Shown here: piece by piece, positions 56,799 to 57,156 of the stretch
Layout: each line of letters opens with the position of its first letter
Numbering within the stretch: the stretch's first letter is position 1
Assembly (NCBI GenBank): GCA_937911865.1
Contig: CALDSK010000219.1
Location: 1 to 57,156, forward strand
DNA: 57,156 nt
Reading direction: 5' to 3'
From: an uncultured Synechococcus sp.
GTDB lineage: Bacteria; Cyanobacteriota; Cyanobacteriia; Phormidesmidales; Phormidesmidaceae
The notes under the pieces: generated by a model
Databases searched by the model: none
What the model was told of the DNA's origin: nothing
Seen by the model: the letters and a program-made list of their open reading frames with translations, nothing else
Position numbers and translations under genes: made by a program

Positions 56799-57111
56799 GT
56801 TGACCGAGGCAATTACAACCATAAACCACCTTAACTCCAGCAGTATCAACACCTTCAAAAGGTCATCGCATGGAAGAATAGCTGAGTGAAAAACAGTTAC
56901 TCTATACTCTCAATTAGCCTCAGGAAAGGAGATTCAAGGCTTACTTCACCTTAGTTCATATCTTTACCCCAAAACGTACCTCAAACAGCCACATTTCCGT
57001 ATTCAAAAGTATAAAACGATACTAAAAATAGAGGTTTAGACACTTAGACATAAACTTTCTTCACAAAGCTTGAAAACCTTACGTAGAAAGAGATACATAG
57101 AGTATTTAGGA
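56799..57111. other. gap between transposase remnant and tRNA
   Basis: About 310 bp without a convincing gene. It may hold decayed N-terminal sequence of the transposase, but I could not follow a frame. Nothing else stands out. Confidence 0.4.
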
Positions 57112-57156
57112 AGCTGGTGATCCGACTCGAACGGACGACCGGCTGATTACAAATCA
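57112..57156 (-). tRNA. tRNA-Thr(UGU), 3' part
   Basis: The reverse complement shows the 3' side of a tRNA: anticodon loop TTTGTAA (anticodon TGT) followed by TCAGC stem, variable loop, T arm with loop TTCGAGT between GTCCG and CGGAT, and acceptor strand CACCAGC with discriminator T. The 5' half lies beyond the window, so the anticodon stem and acceptor pairing cannot be fully checked. No CCA is encoded. It marks a likely conserved chromosomal edge next to the cluster. Confidence 0.75.

Overview
The window looks like a cyanobacterial chromosome segment. The HIP1 octamer GCGATCGC recurs (for example at 2240-2247), and the export proteins are of cyanobacterial MacA/MacB (DevBCA-like) type. A filamentous, possibly Leptolyngbya-like, host is only a guess. 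Most of the window is one large hybrid nonribosomal peptide/polyketide cluster flanked by a regulator on the left and export genes on the right.

Layout. (1) 1-511: non-coding leader with a Fur-like palindrome and four tandem 16-bp repeats. (2) 512-1537, plus strand: AraC/PchR-type regulator, ending 8 bp inside the convergent type II thioesterase gene. (3) 46857 down to 1530, minus strand: ten closely spaced genes, probably one operon. In transcription order they are: half C-A-T-Cy-A(Cys)-T; C-A(Ser)-T; KS-AT-cMT-psiKR-ACP; C-psiA-FAAL-KR-T; KS-AT-ACP; Cy-A(Cys)-T; C-psiA-FAAL-KR-T; C-A(Gly)-T; KS-AT-ACP-TE; type II thioesterase. Gene order matches the logical assembly order, from a loading module with a truncated C domain to a final TE. 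(4) 46858-48451: a 1.6 kb divergent regulatory gap with a Fur-like site, a perfect 13-bp inverted repeat and tandem repeats. (5) 48452-55646, plus strand: two half-size ABC transporters of the siderophore (YbtP/YbtQ, IrtA/IrtB) type, then a MacB-like permease, a MacA/HlyD-like adaptor and a MacB/LolD-type ATPase, closed by a terminator hairpin. (6) 55.5-57.1 kb: an eroded transposase, then the 3' half of tRNA-Thr(UGU), which look like the edge of the cluster.

How the parts fit. Specificity residues read by eye predict the order: aliphatic amino acid, Cys thiazoline, Ser, malonate (C-methylated, ketone kept), acid loaded by FAAL and reduced by KR, malonate, Cys thiazoline, second FAAL/KR acid, Gly, malonate, release. 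Two thiazolines, a Ser hydroxyl and possible alpha-hydroxy acids are good metal ligands. With the PchR-type regulator, Fur-like boxes and siderophore-type ABC pair, the best hypothesis is a metal-binding siderophore or metallophore depsipeptide. The most unusual element is the twice-used C-psiA-FAAL-KR-T module. A second theme is the many short tandem duplications: 12, 15 or 18 bp inside genes, 14 or 16 bp outside them.
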